A stretch of DNA of 8,734 nt from COE1 sp036310845 (GCA_036310845.1 JAXJRB010000013.1:1-8734); one strand, 5' to 3'. Shown: positions 1 through 6,233, numbered from the stretch's first letter. A program made the numbers and translations. The notes: generated from the sequence alone by a model not told the origin.

Positions 1-226
1 TAACAACCAATCCAGTTTCTTCTCTGACTTCACGTATCAATGCTTCTTTTTTATCCTCACCTGAAAGAATTCCTCCACCAGGAAACTTATAGTATTTTTC
101 TTTTTGACTATAAACAAGTGCTATTCTCCCACAATCATCAATAATAACCCCTCGCGCTGATGGTCTGGAAAAAACATTATCACCTAACTCATAATCATGT
201 AAATCCATTTCAAATAATAGCTCCAT
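1..226 (-). CDS. Nudix hydrolase, N-terminal part (3' end outside window)
   Basis: The 75 visible codons encode the first half of a Nudix-family hydrolase, which typically cleaves nucleoside diphosphates linked to another moiety. The complete Nudix box is visible: G51, then E57, then R65-E66-V67 and E69-E70-T71-G72-L73, matching Gx5Ex7REUxEExGU, with the metal-binding glutamates present. The preceding KFPGGG stretch is typical of the family. The substrate cannot be told from this. The start is uncertain: the ATG at 226 has no clear Shine-Dalgarno sequence and sits just behind a palindrome (234-254). The ATG at 208 would have GGAG about 12 nt upstream. The family commonly has some residues before the strand starting near RPSARGVII, so either start is possible. 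The gene reads out of the left edge. Confidence 0.88.
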   Translation of the reverse strand, partial: MELLFEMDLHDYELGDNVFSRPSARGVIIDDCGRIALVYSQKEKYYKFPGGGILSGEDKKEALIREVREETGLVV

Positions 227-233
227 ACCCAAG

Positions 234-254
234 GTGAAAATTCAAAATTTTCAC
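234..254. repeat. Perfect 9-bp inverted repeat upstream of the Nudix gene
   Basis: GTGAAAATT (234-242) and AATTTTCAC (246-254) are exact reverse complements separated by 3 nt. The element ends 8 nt before the ATG at 226, where a ribosome binding site would be expected. It could be an operator or a small translation-blocking hairpin. It is seen directly, but no function can be assigned. Confidence 0.5.
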
Positions 255-397
255 TCTCATCATAACATAACTTTTATTCAAAAAAATAACCTCTGCATAA
301 TATTTAATATTTTATTTAACATACAACTACTCTATCAAGCAAATCGTCATAATCCATATATACTACTATAATATTTAAATTTATTTTTTTATATAAT

Positions 398-427
398 GAA
401 AGAGCAGCATATAAATACTGCTCTTTC
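398..427 (-). terminator. Hairpin downstream of asd, probable terminator
   Basis: A perfect 10-bp stem, GAAAGAGCAG (398-407) with CTGCTCTTTC (418-427), encloses a 10-nt loop. It lies 38 nt beyond the asd stop codon, where a terminator is expected. On the minus strand the stem is not followed by a clean T-run (the next bases are ATTATATAAA), so it is a weak or imperfect intrinsic terminator, or an mRNA 3'-end stabiliser. The rest of 227-465 is very AT-rich. It holds only a short 12-codon minus-strand reading frame (about 356-394), which I do not consider a gene. Confidence 0.5.
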
Positions 428-465
428 CACATTAAAAATTTTTCATAATTATTCAGCAATTCACA

Positions 466-1551
466 TTACTTCTTTGTAATATATCCCTGAGCCTTTAATA
501 ACTCTGCGCAAAGAACTGCACCACCTGCAGCACCTCTTACTGTGTTATGAGAAAGACCTACAAACTTCCAATCATATACATGATCTTCACGAATACGTCC
601 AACAGATACACCCATACCGTTTTCATAGTTAACATCTAAGTTAACCTGTGGTCTGTTGTCCTCTTCTAAGTACTGGATAAACTGCTTTGGAGCGCTAGGA
701 AGCTCTAATTCCTGTGGAGCACCCTTGAAGTTTACTAACTTCTCGATTAACTGCTCTTTGGTTGGCTTCTTCTTGAATTTTACAAATACAGCAGCTGTGT
801 GACCATTTAATACAGGTACACGGATACACTGACATGTAATAACAGGAGAAGTAGCTGGCTTGATAACACCATCTTCAATCTGACCCCAGATTCTTAATGG
901 CTCTTTCTCACTCTTCTCTTCCTCACCACCAATGTAAGGAATAATATTCTCTACCATTTCTGGCCAATCCTTAAATGTCTTACCAGCACCAGAGATTGCC
1001 TGATATGTAGTAGCAACCACTTCGTATGGCTCGAACTCTTTCCAAGCTGTTAATACAGGAGCATAGCTCTGGATAGAACAGTTAGGCTTTACAGCTACGA
1101 AACCTCTTGTTGTTCCAAGACGCTTCTTCTGGAACTCGATTACGTTCATGTGATCTGGATTGATTTCAGGCACTACCATAGGAACGTCCGGAGTCCATCT
1201 ATGAGCAGAGTTGTTACTTACAACAGGAGTTTCTGTCTTTGCGTAATCTTCCTCAATCTTCATGATTTCTTCTTTTGTCATATCTACAGCAGAGAATACA
1301 AAGTCAACTTCTGCTGCAACCTTTTCTACCTCATTTACATTCATAACAACAAGGTTCTTTACTGCTTCTGGCATAGGTGTTGTCATTTTCCATCTGTCAC
1401 CTACAGCTTCAGCATATGTCTTTCCTGCTGAACGCGGGCTTGCTGCGATAGTTGTTACTTCAAACCATGGATGGTTCTCTAATAAAGAGATAAATCTCTG
1501 TCCTACCATACCGGTACCACCAAGGATACCAACTTTTAACTTTTCACTCAT
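466..1551 (-). CDS. asd: Aspartate-semialdehyde dehydrogenase (long, archaeal/fungal-type)
   Basis: Reduces L-aspartyl-4-phosphate to L-aspartate-4-semialdehyde with NADPH, the branch point to lysine/diaminopimelate, threonine and methionine; cytosolic. The 361-residue product has the N-terminal Rossmann glycine motif GGTGMVGQ (11-18), the catalytic cysteine in KPNCS (Cys158), the SGAGK substrate-loop motif (187-191) and the catalytic histidine in LNGHT (His251). The length and these motifs fit the roughly 350-360 residue class first known from archaea and fungi, rather than the shorter classical bacterial enzyme. The start at 1551 is chosen because AGGAG (1559-1563) lies 7 nt upstream. An in-frame ATG at 1566 would overlap that ribosome binding site. 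It has its own promoter in the gap behind argH, so it may be expressed independently. A Nudix gene lies downstream on the same strand. Confidence 0.97.
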   Translation of the reverse strand: MSEKLKVGILGGTGMVGQRFISLLENHPWFEVTTIAASPRSAGKTYAEAVGDRWKMTTPMPEAVKNLVVMNVNEVEKVAAEVDFVFSAVDMTKEEIMKIEEDYAKTETPVVSNNSAHRWTPDVPMVVPEINPDHMNVIEFQKKRLGTTRGFVAVKPNCSIQSYAPVLTAWKEFEPYEVVATTYQAISGAGKTFKDWPEMVENIIPYIGGEEEKSEKEPLRIWGQIEDGVIKPATSPVITCQCIRVPVLNGHTAAVFVKFKKKPTKEQLIEKLVNFKGAPQELELPSAPKQFIQYLEEDNRPQVNLDVNYENGMGVSVGRIREDHVYDWKFVGLSHNTVRGAAGGAVLCAELLKAQGYITKK

Positions 1552-1580
1552 TATGTTTCTCCTCATTTCATAATTCTCTT

Positions 1581-1607
1581 GTAATTATTCAGCACCTTAA
1601 TAATTAC
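1581..1607 (-). other. Hairpin in the asd 5' leader
   Basis: GTAATTATT (1581-1589) and AATAATTAC (1599-1607) form a perfect 9-bp AT-rich stem with a 9-nt loop. On the minus-strand RNA the loop contains AAGGTG. It lies between the predicted transcription start and the asd ribosome binding site. The leader, roughly 60 nt, is too short for a lysine riboswitch. The pairing is weak, so function is uncertain. Confidence 0.35.
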
Positions 1608-1618
1608 TTTCTATTTAC

Positions 1619-1647
1619 ATTATAGTTTGATTCACGATCAAACTTAA
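1619..1647 (-). promoter_or_regulatory. asd promoter with operator-like inverted repeat in the spacer
   Basis: On the minus strand a perfect -10 TATAAT (1624-1619) is preceded, after 17 nt, by a weak -35 TTAAGT (1647-1642). The spacer is almost filled by an 8-bp perfect inverted repeat, AGTTTGAT (1624-1631) and ATCAAACT (1637-1644), with a 5-nt centre. A palindrome between -35 and -10 is the usual layout of a repressor operator. No long T-run follows it on either strand, which argues against its being the argH terminator. The regulator cannot be named. Confidence 0.55.
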
Positions 1648-1659
1648 AATGTTACAACA

Positions 1660-3039
1660 TTAGCTTAAGGATAAATATTCCTTATTGATACGAATAACCT
1701 CTTTCATCGCATCCGGTCCCGGAGCGCCGATTGTCATTCTCTTATTTACACAAGTCTCAAGACTTACTGCATCAAAAATATCCTGTTCAAATACAGGGCT
1801 GATTGCCTGTAATTCTTCTAATGATAACTCATCAATTGCCTTGTTCTGTTCAATACAATATAACACAAGTCTTCCGATAATACCATGCGCATCTCTGAAA
1901 GGAACACCGTGATTTACCAAATAATCTGCTGCATCCGTAGCATTTGTAAATCCTCTCATTGCGCTTGTCTTCATTACATCATCATTGAACTTCAAGGTTC
2001 TTAACATACCTGTAAATAATGCAATGCATCCCTTTACGGTATCAATTGCATCAAAGGACAGCTCCTTGTCTTCCTGCATATCCTTGTTGTATGCAAGCGG
2101 AATTCCCTTCATCGTAGTTAAAATCGAAATCAATGCACCATACACACGCCCTGTCTTACCACGTACAAGCTCTGCAATATCAGGATTCTTCTTCTGTGGC
2201 ATGATACTACTTCCGGTAGAATATGCATCATCAATCTCAACGAAACGATATTCATTCGAATTCCAAATAATGATTTCTTCACAGAAACGGCTTAAATGCA
2301 TCATAATGGTTGACATAGCTGATAACAACTCAATCACATAATCTCTGTCTGCAACAGAATCCATACTATTCAAAGTTGGTCCATTAAAATCTAACAGCTC
2401 TGCCGTATATGCTCTATCCAGCGGATAAGTTGTTCCTGCCAAAGCTCCTGAACCCAACGGACAGTAATTCATTCTTTCATATATATCTTCTAAACGCTGT
2501 CTGTCACGCTTAAACATCTCAAAATATGCACCCATATGATGTGCCAATGTAATCGGCTGAGCCTTCTGTAAATGAGTAAATCCTGGCATATAGGTCTCAA
2601 GATTTTCTTCCATAATATGAATCAATACTTCAAGAAGCTCCTTTAACAGCTCATTAATCTGCGTAACCTCTTCTCTTGTATAAAGCTTCATATCAAGCGC
2701 TACCTGATCATTACGGCTTCTTCCTGTATGTAGCTTCTTGCCTGCATCACCAATTCTATCAATCAGATTCGCCTCAACAAAGCTATGAATATCTTCATAT
2801 TCATCTGTAATCTCAAGAGTTCCTTCCTGAACATCTTTCAAAATGCTCTCTAACCCGGATAAAATCTGAGTCATTTCATCATTTGTCAGAATCCCTTGTT
2901 TCGTCAGCATTTTAACATGAGCCATGCTTCCCTGCACATCCTGTACAAAAAATTTCTGATCAAAAGATATGGAAGCATTAAAGTTATATACTAATTTGTC
3001 CGTTTCCTTGGTGAAACGGCCGCCCCAAAGCTGTGCCAT
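1660..3039 (-). CDS. argH: Argininosuccinate lyase
   Basis: Cleaves argininosuccinate to arginine and fumarate, the last step of arginine biosynthesis; a cytosolic homotetramer of the fumarase/aspartase superfamily. The 459-residue protein has the usual family length and the conserved regions in order: HTGRSRNDQ (104-112), the FTHLQKAQP segment with catalytic His156, and the superfamily signature GSSIMPQKKNPD (276-287) carrying the catalytic serine. The N-terminal LWGGRF motif is typical. The start at 3039 is preceded by GGAGG (3048-3052) at 8 nt; an in-frame ATG at 3045 would be too close and the one at 3054 overlaps the site. argG is not in this window, so arginine genes are split here. asd lies 108 nt downstream with its own promoter. 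Confidence 0.98.
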   Translation of the reverse strand: MAQLWGGRFTKETDKLVYNFNASISFDQKFFVQDVQGSMAHVKMLTKQGILTNDEMTQILSGLESILKDVQEGTLEITDEYEDIHSFVEANLIDRIGDAGKKLHTGRSRNDQVALDMKLYTREEVTQINELLKELLEVLIHIMEENLETYMPGFTHLQKAQPITLAHHMGAYFEMFKRDRQRLEDIYERMNYCPLGSGALAGTTYPLDRAYTAELLDFNGPTLNSMDSVADRDYVIELLSAMSTIMMHLSRFCEEIIIWNSNEYRFVEIDDAYSTGSSIMPQKKNPDIAELVRGKTGRVYGALISILTTMKGIPLAYNKDMQEDKELSFDAIDTVKGCIALFTGMLRTLKFNDDVMKTSAMRGFTNATDAADYLVNHGVPFRDAHGIIGRLVLYCIEQNKAIDELSLEELQAISPVFEQDIFDAVSLETCVNKRMTIGAPGPDAMKEVIRINKEYLSLS

Positions 3040-3075
3040 TATCATGTCCTCCATACTAAATAAAATATAATTCTA

Positions 3076-3117
3076 AATGTAACATAAGTTTCTTCATGAA
3101 TCAAGAATGATTATTCA
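3076..3117 (-). promoter_or_regulatory. argH promoter with ArgR-box-like sequence
   Basis: On the minus strand, -35 TTGATT (3104-3099), a 17-nt spacer ending in TGT, and -10 TACATT (3081-3076) form an extended -10 promoter about 37 nt before argH. Directly touching the -35 is TGAATAATCATTCT (3117-3104), which agrees with the ARG-box consensus TGNATWWWWATNCA except near its 3' end. A further TTCATGAA palindrome (3093-3100) follows. Arginine repressor control is established for arginine genes in related Firmicutes; binding here is inferred from sequence likeness only. Confidence 0.45.
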
Positions 3118-3144
3118 TAATATTAAAGCTCATTGCATAAATAT

Positions 3145-3163
3145 TATATGCTTTTTGCATATA
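3145..3163. repeat. Inverted repeat in the argH/ABC-transporter divergent region
   Basis: TATATGC (3145-3151) and GCATATA (3157-3163) pair perfectly around a T5 centre. A third related TGCATA motif is at about 3134-3139. The element lies between the divergent argH and transporter genes, in an AT-rich region. It may be a regulator site or simply reflect AT-rich composition. Confidence 0.3.
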
Positions 3164-3182
3164 TAACCACTTCTCAGGCACC

Positions 3183-3216
3183 TTTTCGCACGAAAATCAT
3201 ATCTTATTTTATAAGA
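3183..3216 (+). promoter_or_regulatory. Palindrome and possible promoter of the ABC-transporter operon
   Basis: A perfect palindrome TTTTCG-CA-CGAAAA (3183-3196) is followed by a second inverted repeat, TCTTAT-TTT-ATAAGA (3202-3216). A weak promoter can be drawn through them: -35 TTCGCA (3185-3190), 16 nt, -10 TTTTAT (3207-3212). The first palindrome would overlap the -35 and the second the -10, a repressor-like layout. The promoter match is poor and I treat it as tentative. I see no TPP riboswitch or other known leader motif ahead of the operon. Confidence 0.35.
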
Positions 3217-3238
3217 AATCACAAAAGGATGTGAAAAA

Positions 3239-4015
3239 GTGAGTCATAAAGCATTTCTACGACTGGAACATGTTAATTTCTCTTACTATAGTGCTCTAGG
3301 TGAAATCGAAGTCATAAACGATTTAAGTTTTTCTATCGAAAAAGGTAGCTTTACCGCTTTTGTAGGCCCTAGTGGCTGTGGAAAATCCACCATCTTATCT
3401 CTGATTGCGGGTCTATTACAGCCTACCAATGGTAACCTAACCTTTTATTCAGAAAAATTTACTGCACCCGGCATCGGTTATATGCTACAGCGCGATCATT
3501 TACTTGAGTGGAGGGATGTCTATCACAATATCTTGCTCGGGCTTGAGATACAGCATAAACTCACCAAAGACAATCTTCTCCTTGTGGATGAATTACTCGA
3601 AAAATATCATTTATCCGAGGTTAAAAACCAAAAACCATCTGCTCTATCTGGTGGCATGCGACAACGTATTGCATTGATTCGAACCCTAGCATTAAGACCA
3701 GACCTCTTACTACTAGATGAACCCTTCAGCGCATTGGATTACCAGACAAGACTAAATGTTTCTACAGATGTTCACAACATCATCAAATCCGAGGAAAAAA
3801 CCGCTATTCTTGTCACTCATGATATTTCTGAGGCTGTTGCCATGGCAGATACCGTTATTATCTTATCAAAATCTCCCTGCCAAGCAAAAAAAATAGTTCC
3901 AATTGAATTTGAAAAACATGGAATTTTAAGAGAAGCAGTTAGAAAGTCTCCTCTTTTTCAAGAATATTTCGATTGTATATGGAGGGATTTGCAAGATGAA
4001 AAAAATAAAAATTGA
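3239..4015 (+). CDS. ABC transporter ATP-binding protein (NitT/TauT, SsuB-like family)
   Basis: The cytosolic ATPase of an importer of the nitrate/sulfonate/taurine/thiamine-precursor class. The 258-residue protein shows Walker A GPSGCGKST (43-51), the Q-loop in YMLQRDHLLEWR (Gln84, with the DHLLEWR context typical of this family), the signature LSGGMRQR (136-143), Walker B LLLLDEP (156-162), the D-loop SALD (164-167) and the H-loop His194. All ATPase residues are present. The start is a GTG at 3239, supported by a long Shine-Dalgarno match (about 3224-3234, one mismatch to AAAGGAGGTGA). The gene overlaps the downstream permease by 20 nt, so the two are co-translated. The substrate cannot be inferred: no substrate-binding protein gene is adjacent, and the flanking genes are unrelated. 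Confidence 0.93.
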   Translation: MSHKAFLRLEHVNFSYYSALGEIEVINDLSFSIEKGSFTAFVGPSGCGKSTILSLIAGLLQPTNGNLTFYSEKFTAPGIGYMLQRDHLLEWRDVYHNILLGLEIQHKLTKDNLLLVDELLEKYHLSEVKNQKPSALSGGMRQRIALIRTLALRPDLLLLDEPFSALDYQTRLNVSTDVHNIIKSEEKTAILVTHDISEAVAMADTVIILSKSPCQAKKIVPIEFEKHGILREAVRKSPLFQEYFDCIWRDLQDEKNKN

Positions 4016-4823
4016 TGTTCATACAAGCTCTTTTTCACCCGGACAAAAGGCATACTTACATAGTATAAAAATGCAAAAACTACTTATTATCTGGTGTCGT
4101 TTTCTTATCTTTGCCGGCTTTTTAACTATTTGGCAGCTTGCTGCTGATTTCGGATGGATTGACGACTTCTACTTTAGTTCTCCAATTGCAATTGGAACTT
4201 TATTCCTTCACGACATTACCACTATGTCTTTATTAAACCACATACGCATTACACTTATAGAATCTAGTCTAAGCTTTCTATTGATTATTCTCTGCTCCTT
4301 GCTTGTGGCTACCCTGTTTTGGTTCTATCCTGTTCTTGGCAAAATGTTTGAGCCCTTTCTAATTGTGTTGAACAGTCTTCCAAAATCAGCTCTTGCCCCT
4401 TTAATCATTGTATGGCTTGGAACAGGACCTAAAACTATCATCCTGTGTGGTATGTCAGTAGGTCTCTTTGGCTGTATCTTGAATCTATATCAAACTTTCC
4501 AGCAGACCGACCCCGAACGCTTAAAACTAATTGAAACGCTTGGTGGCACAAGAATACAAGCATTTACCAAAGTCGTTTTTCCTGGTAATACACCAGCTTT
4601 TATATCTGTAGCCAAGGTAAATATTGGTTTAGCATTGGTCGGCGTTATTATCGGAGAATTCCTTGCAGGAAGACAAGGTTTAGGTTATCTTATCATTTAT
4701 GGTTCGCAAACCTTTAAGCTTGATTTAGTGATTTTAAGCATCGTTATACTATGCATTATCGCCATGGGACTTTATTGGGGATTAAATATTCTAGAAAAAA
4801 AGATGGTAGAAAAGATGGGATAA
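3996..4823 (+). CDS. ABC transporter permease (NitT/TauT, SsuC-like family)
   Basis: Inner-membrane permease partner of the preceding ATPase. The 275-residue protein has a cytoplasmic N-terminal tail of about 27 residues and then about six hydrophobic segments, roughly 28-50, 84-110, 118-141, 147-166, 203-224 and 242-265. The EAA loop that docks on the ATPase is at about 180-200 (IETLGGTR followed by FTKVVFPGNTP), with the conserved glycine. The GEFLAGRQGLGYLI stretch (220-233) is characteristic of the BPD_transp_1 members in this transporter class. GGAGGG (3981-3986), inside the end of the ATPase gene, sits 9 nt before the ATG. The reading frame is complete and ends a few bases before a terminator, so the operon has only two genes. 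Confidence 0.92.
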   Translation: MKKIKIDVHTSSFSPGQKAYLHSIKMQKLLIIWCRFLIFAGFLTIWQLAADFGWIDDFYFSSPIAIGTLFLHDITTMSLLNHIRITLIESSLSFLLIILCSLLVATLFWFYPVLGKMFEPFLIVLNSLPKSALAPLIIVWLGTGPKTIILCGMSVGLFGCILNLYQTFQQTDPERLKLIETLGGTRIQAFTKVVFPGNTPAFISVAKVNIGLALVGVIIGEFLAGRQGLGYLIIYGSQTFKLDLVILSIVILCIIAMGLYWGLNILEKKMVEKMG

Positions 4824-4828
4824 TTAGA

Positions 4829-4859
4829 AAAAGCCTTGGACTGATTCACCAAGGCTTTT
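4829..4859. terminator. Bidirectional terminator shared by the ABC operon and tRNA-Thr
   Basis: AAAAGCCTTGG (4829-4839) pairs perfectly with CCAAGGCTTTT (4849-4859), with a 9-nt loop. It starts 6 nt after the permease stop codon. Read on the minus strand the same hairpin follows the tRNA 3' end almost immediately and is followed by five T residues. It therefore serves two convergent transcripts. The minus-strand T-run is the better one. Confidence 0.85.
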
Positions 4860-4860
4860 A

Positions 4861-4933
4861 AGCTTTCGAAGGGACTCGAACCCTCGACCTACTGATTACG
4901 AATCAGTTGCGCTACCAACTGCGCTACGAAAGC
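4861..4933 (-). tRNA. tRNA-Thr, anticodon CGU
   Basis: A full 73-nt cloverleaf can be folded on the minus strand. The acceptor GCTTTCG pairs with CGAAAGC; the D stem is GCGC/GCGC around AGTTGGTA; the anticodon stem ACTGA/TCAGT holds the loop TTCGTAA; the variable loop is AGGTC; the T stem GAGGG pairs with CCCTT around TTCGAGT. The anticodon CGT (4900-4898) reads ACG, threonine, and G35-U36 are known threonine identity bases. The discriminator base is U. The CCA end is not encoded, so it must be added enzymatically. A near-consensus promoter lies about 37 nt upstream and a terminator directly follows, making it a single-tRNA transcription unit. Confidence 0.96.
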
Positions 4934-4969
4934 CTATAATCAGTATGTATTATGTATACCGACTATATT

Positions 4970-4998
4970 ATTATAACTAGTATTATCTTATTTTGCAA
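4970..4998 (-). promoter_or_regulatory. tRNA-Thr promoter
   Basis: On the minus strand, -35 TTGCAA (4998-4993), a 17-nt spacer and a perfect -10 TATAAT (4975-4970) precede the tRNA by about 36 nt. A short AT-rich leader would be trimmed during tRNA maturation. This strength is usual for stable RNA genes. Confidence 0.8.
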
Positions 4999-5029
4999 GA
5001 ACTTTTTGTATAATTGAAATAATAAAAAT

Positions 5030-5076
5030 TTCTTACGCACTTAGCAGCAAATGCTAAGTACTGTGTGAACAGTAAC
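5030..5076 (-). repeat. Hairpin repeat element, copy 1 (3' of the mscS unit)
   Basis: A 47-nt intergenic element. A perfect 8-bp stem ACTTAGCA (5039-5046) / TGCTAAGT (5052-5059) has loop GCAAA. On the plus strand it is followed by AACAGTAAC (5068-5076) and preceded by TTCTTACG. Copy 2 at 6164-6209 has the same flanks and nearly the same loop but a different stem. On the minus strand the hairpin follows the small broken gene by 22 nt, with a T5 stretch about 10 nt further on, so it may also act as the transcription end. Confidence 0.6.
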
Positions 5077-5080
5077 TTTA

Positions 5081-5226
5081 TTACTCAACTTTAAGGAATT
5101 TCATCCATCCCTTCGCATCCTTGGCCGAAAGCTTAATTGTATAATCACCCGTCTTAGGAATAATCAATTCAAAGCTCTCAACATCCCTTTCACCTCTGTT
5201 GCTAGTAATAAATGTTTTTTCTTCAT
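5081..5226 (-). pseudogene. Small gene of 48 codons behind mscS, interrupted by a one-base shift
   Basis: An ATG at 5226 has a good ribosome binding site (GGGAG, 5234-5238, 7 nt upstream) and begins MKKKHLLLA, but this frame stops after 19 codons. A -1 shift inside the A6 run (minus strand 5220-5215) joins it to an open frame ending at 5081. The joined product is 48 residues, beginning MKKKTFITSN and containing IIPKTGDYTIKLSAKDAKGW, which looks like a beta-strand-rich domain. A TGA at 5233-5231 closes that frame upstream, so no other start is available. It lies 38 nt behind mscS, in the same direction, so it is probably co-transcribed. It may be a decayed gene, a sequencing error in the homopolymer, a gene read by slippage, or the C-terminal remnant of a larger secreted protein. 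I do not recognise the family. Confidence 0.55.
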
Positions 5227-5264
5227 AATGTCACTCCCGTATTTAAAGACATTCATTCTAATAT

Positions 5265-6131
5265 TTACGAATTCTCTTCCTTCAAAATATGCACATCCAA
5301 CTTTTGATATGGGATCTCAATACCTTCTTTATCAAAGGTAATCTTAATCGTTTCCAATAATCTCCACCTAAGCTCCCAGTACTTGGCATTTTCACAGTAA
5401 ACACGAAGCCCTAGCACTACTTCACTTGCCCCCAATGAATCCACATATACTCGTTTCGTATCATCTTGTTTCACGTCCGCATCTTCATCAATAATTCTCC
5501 ACAAAATATCTTTTGCCTTCTTAATATCTGCATCATAAGAGATACCAACTGTTACATCCACTCGACGCAAATGAGCCTCCGAAAAGTTTGTCATGGAATT
5601 ATTTGCCAGTGCTCCATTCGGAAGAATAACAATTTTATTGTCTCCTGTTTGAAGCTTAGTGAAGAAAATTCCTATCTCCTTTACCGTTCCCTCATTACCA
5701 TTAGAATCCTCTATAATGTAATCACCGACACGAAATGGTTTCAGAAGCAGAATCAAAATTCCACCTGCTATATTGCTCAGACTACCTTGCAGAGCAAGAC
5801 CAACTGCCACTCCTGCGCTGCCCATAAGTGCTACAATACTCGTTGCATCAAACCCAAAATTTCCTGCCACAATCAGCACAAGAATAAAATTCAAAATCAC
5901 CTTAAGTAAACTATCGAGAAACTGAATTACGCCAAGCTCTATGCTTGCTTTTGTAAGCGATTTCTTTAATATTTTACGGATGAACTTTATCAACTTGAAC
6001 CCAATAAATAAAATAACTGCAGCAATAAGTACTCTGATTCCTAAATTCAGTGCCTTTTCTGGTAAATCCGCTATAAATTTTTCCAAAGCATTCATACTCT
6101 TATTTAATTCGATTAATTCTTCCTGTGTCAT
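5265..6131 (-). CDS. mscS: Small-conductance mechanosensitive channel, MscS family
   Basis: Opens under membrane tension to release solutes during hypo-osmotic shock; expected to be a heptamer in the cytoplasmic membrane. The 288-residue protein matches the length of E. coli MscS (286). Three hydrophobic segments lie at about 28-50, 72-92 and 98-130. The third contains the Gly/Ala-rich pore helix with GLALQGSLSN (111-120), the most conserved family stretch, followed by KPFRVGDYI (131-139), the beta domain with the PNG motif (171-173), and an alpha/beta C-terminal domain to IEIPYQ (271-276). The start at 6131 has AGGAG (6140-6144) 8 nt upstream. No convincing promoter was seen in the 102-nt gap behind the DUF1015 gene. 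Both hairpin repeats bracket this unit. Confidence 0.95.
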   Translation of the reverse strand: MTQEELIELNKSMNALEKFIADLPEKALNLGIRVLIAAVILFIGFKLIKFIRKILKKSLTKASIELGVIQFLDSLLKVILNFILVLIVAGNFGFDATSIVALMGSAGVAVGLALQGSLSNIAGGILILLLKPFRVGDYIIEDSNGNEGTVKEIGIFFTKLQTGDNKIVILPNGALANNSMTNFSEAHLRRVDVTVGISYDADIKKAKDILWRIIDEDADVKQDDTKRVYVDSLGASEVVLGLRVYCENAKYWELRWRLLETIKITFDKEGIEIPYQKLDVHILKEENS

Positions 6132-6163
6132 ATACGCTACTCCTATTCTACCATATTTGCATT

Positions 6164-6209
6164 TTATTACGGCATCCGCAACAAATGCGAATGCCCACTA
6201 AACAGTAAC
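6164..6209 (-). repeat. Hairpin repeat element, copy 2 (between the DUF1015 gene and mscS)
   Basis: A 46-nt element related to 5030-5076. The stem GGCATCCGCA (6171-6180) / TGCGAATGCC (6186-6195) is 10 bp with one mismatch, loop ACAAA. Shared with copy 1 are the TTnTTACG start, the GCAnCAAATGC core and the AACAGTAAC end (6201-6209). On the minus strand it lies 24 nt past the DUF1015 stop codon, matching the placement of copy 1 behind its gene. No T-run directly follows the stem on the minus strand, so it is not a standard terminator. Confidence 0.6.
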
Positions 6210-6233
6210 GATGTAATTAACATTATTAAACAA

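Noticed and set aside
356..394. Minus-strand 12-codon frame starting MDYDDLL
   Set aside because: It is too short, has no clear ribosome binding site, and no flanking coding sequence supports it as a gene remnant.
1150..1573. Plus-strand frames inside asd
   Set aside because: These are shadows of a strongly supported gene, without ribosome binding sites or recognisable products. The plus-strand frames inside argH, mscS and the DUF1015 gene are rejected for the same reason.
3150..3190. TPP-riboswitch-like GGTGCCTGAGA string on the minus strand between argH and the transporter
   Set aside because: The rest of the TPP aptamer (the conserved second and third helices) is missing, and the orientation would place it before argH.
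6138..6160. Extended -10 (TGG-TAGAAT) just before mscS
   Set aside because: It overlaps the ribosome binding site region, so its transcript would lack the Shine-Dalgarno sequence, and there is no -35.
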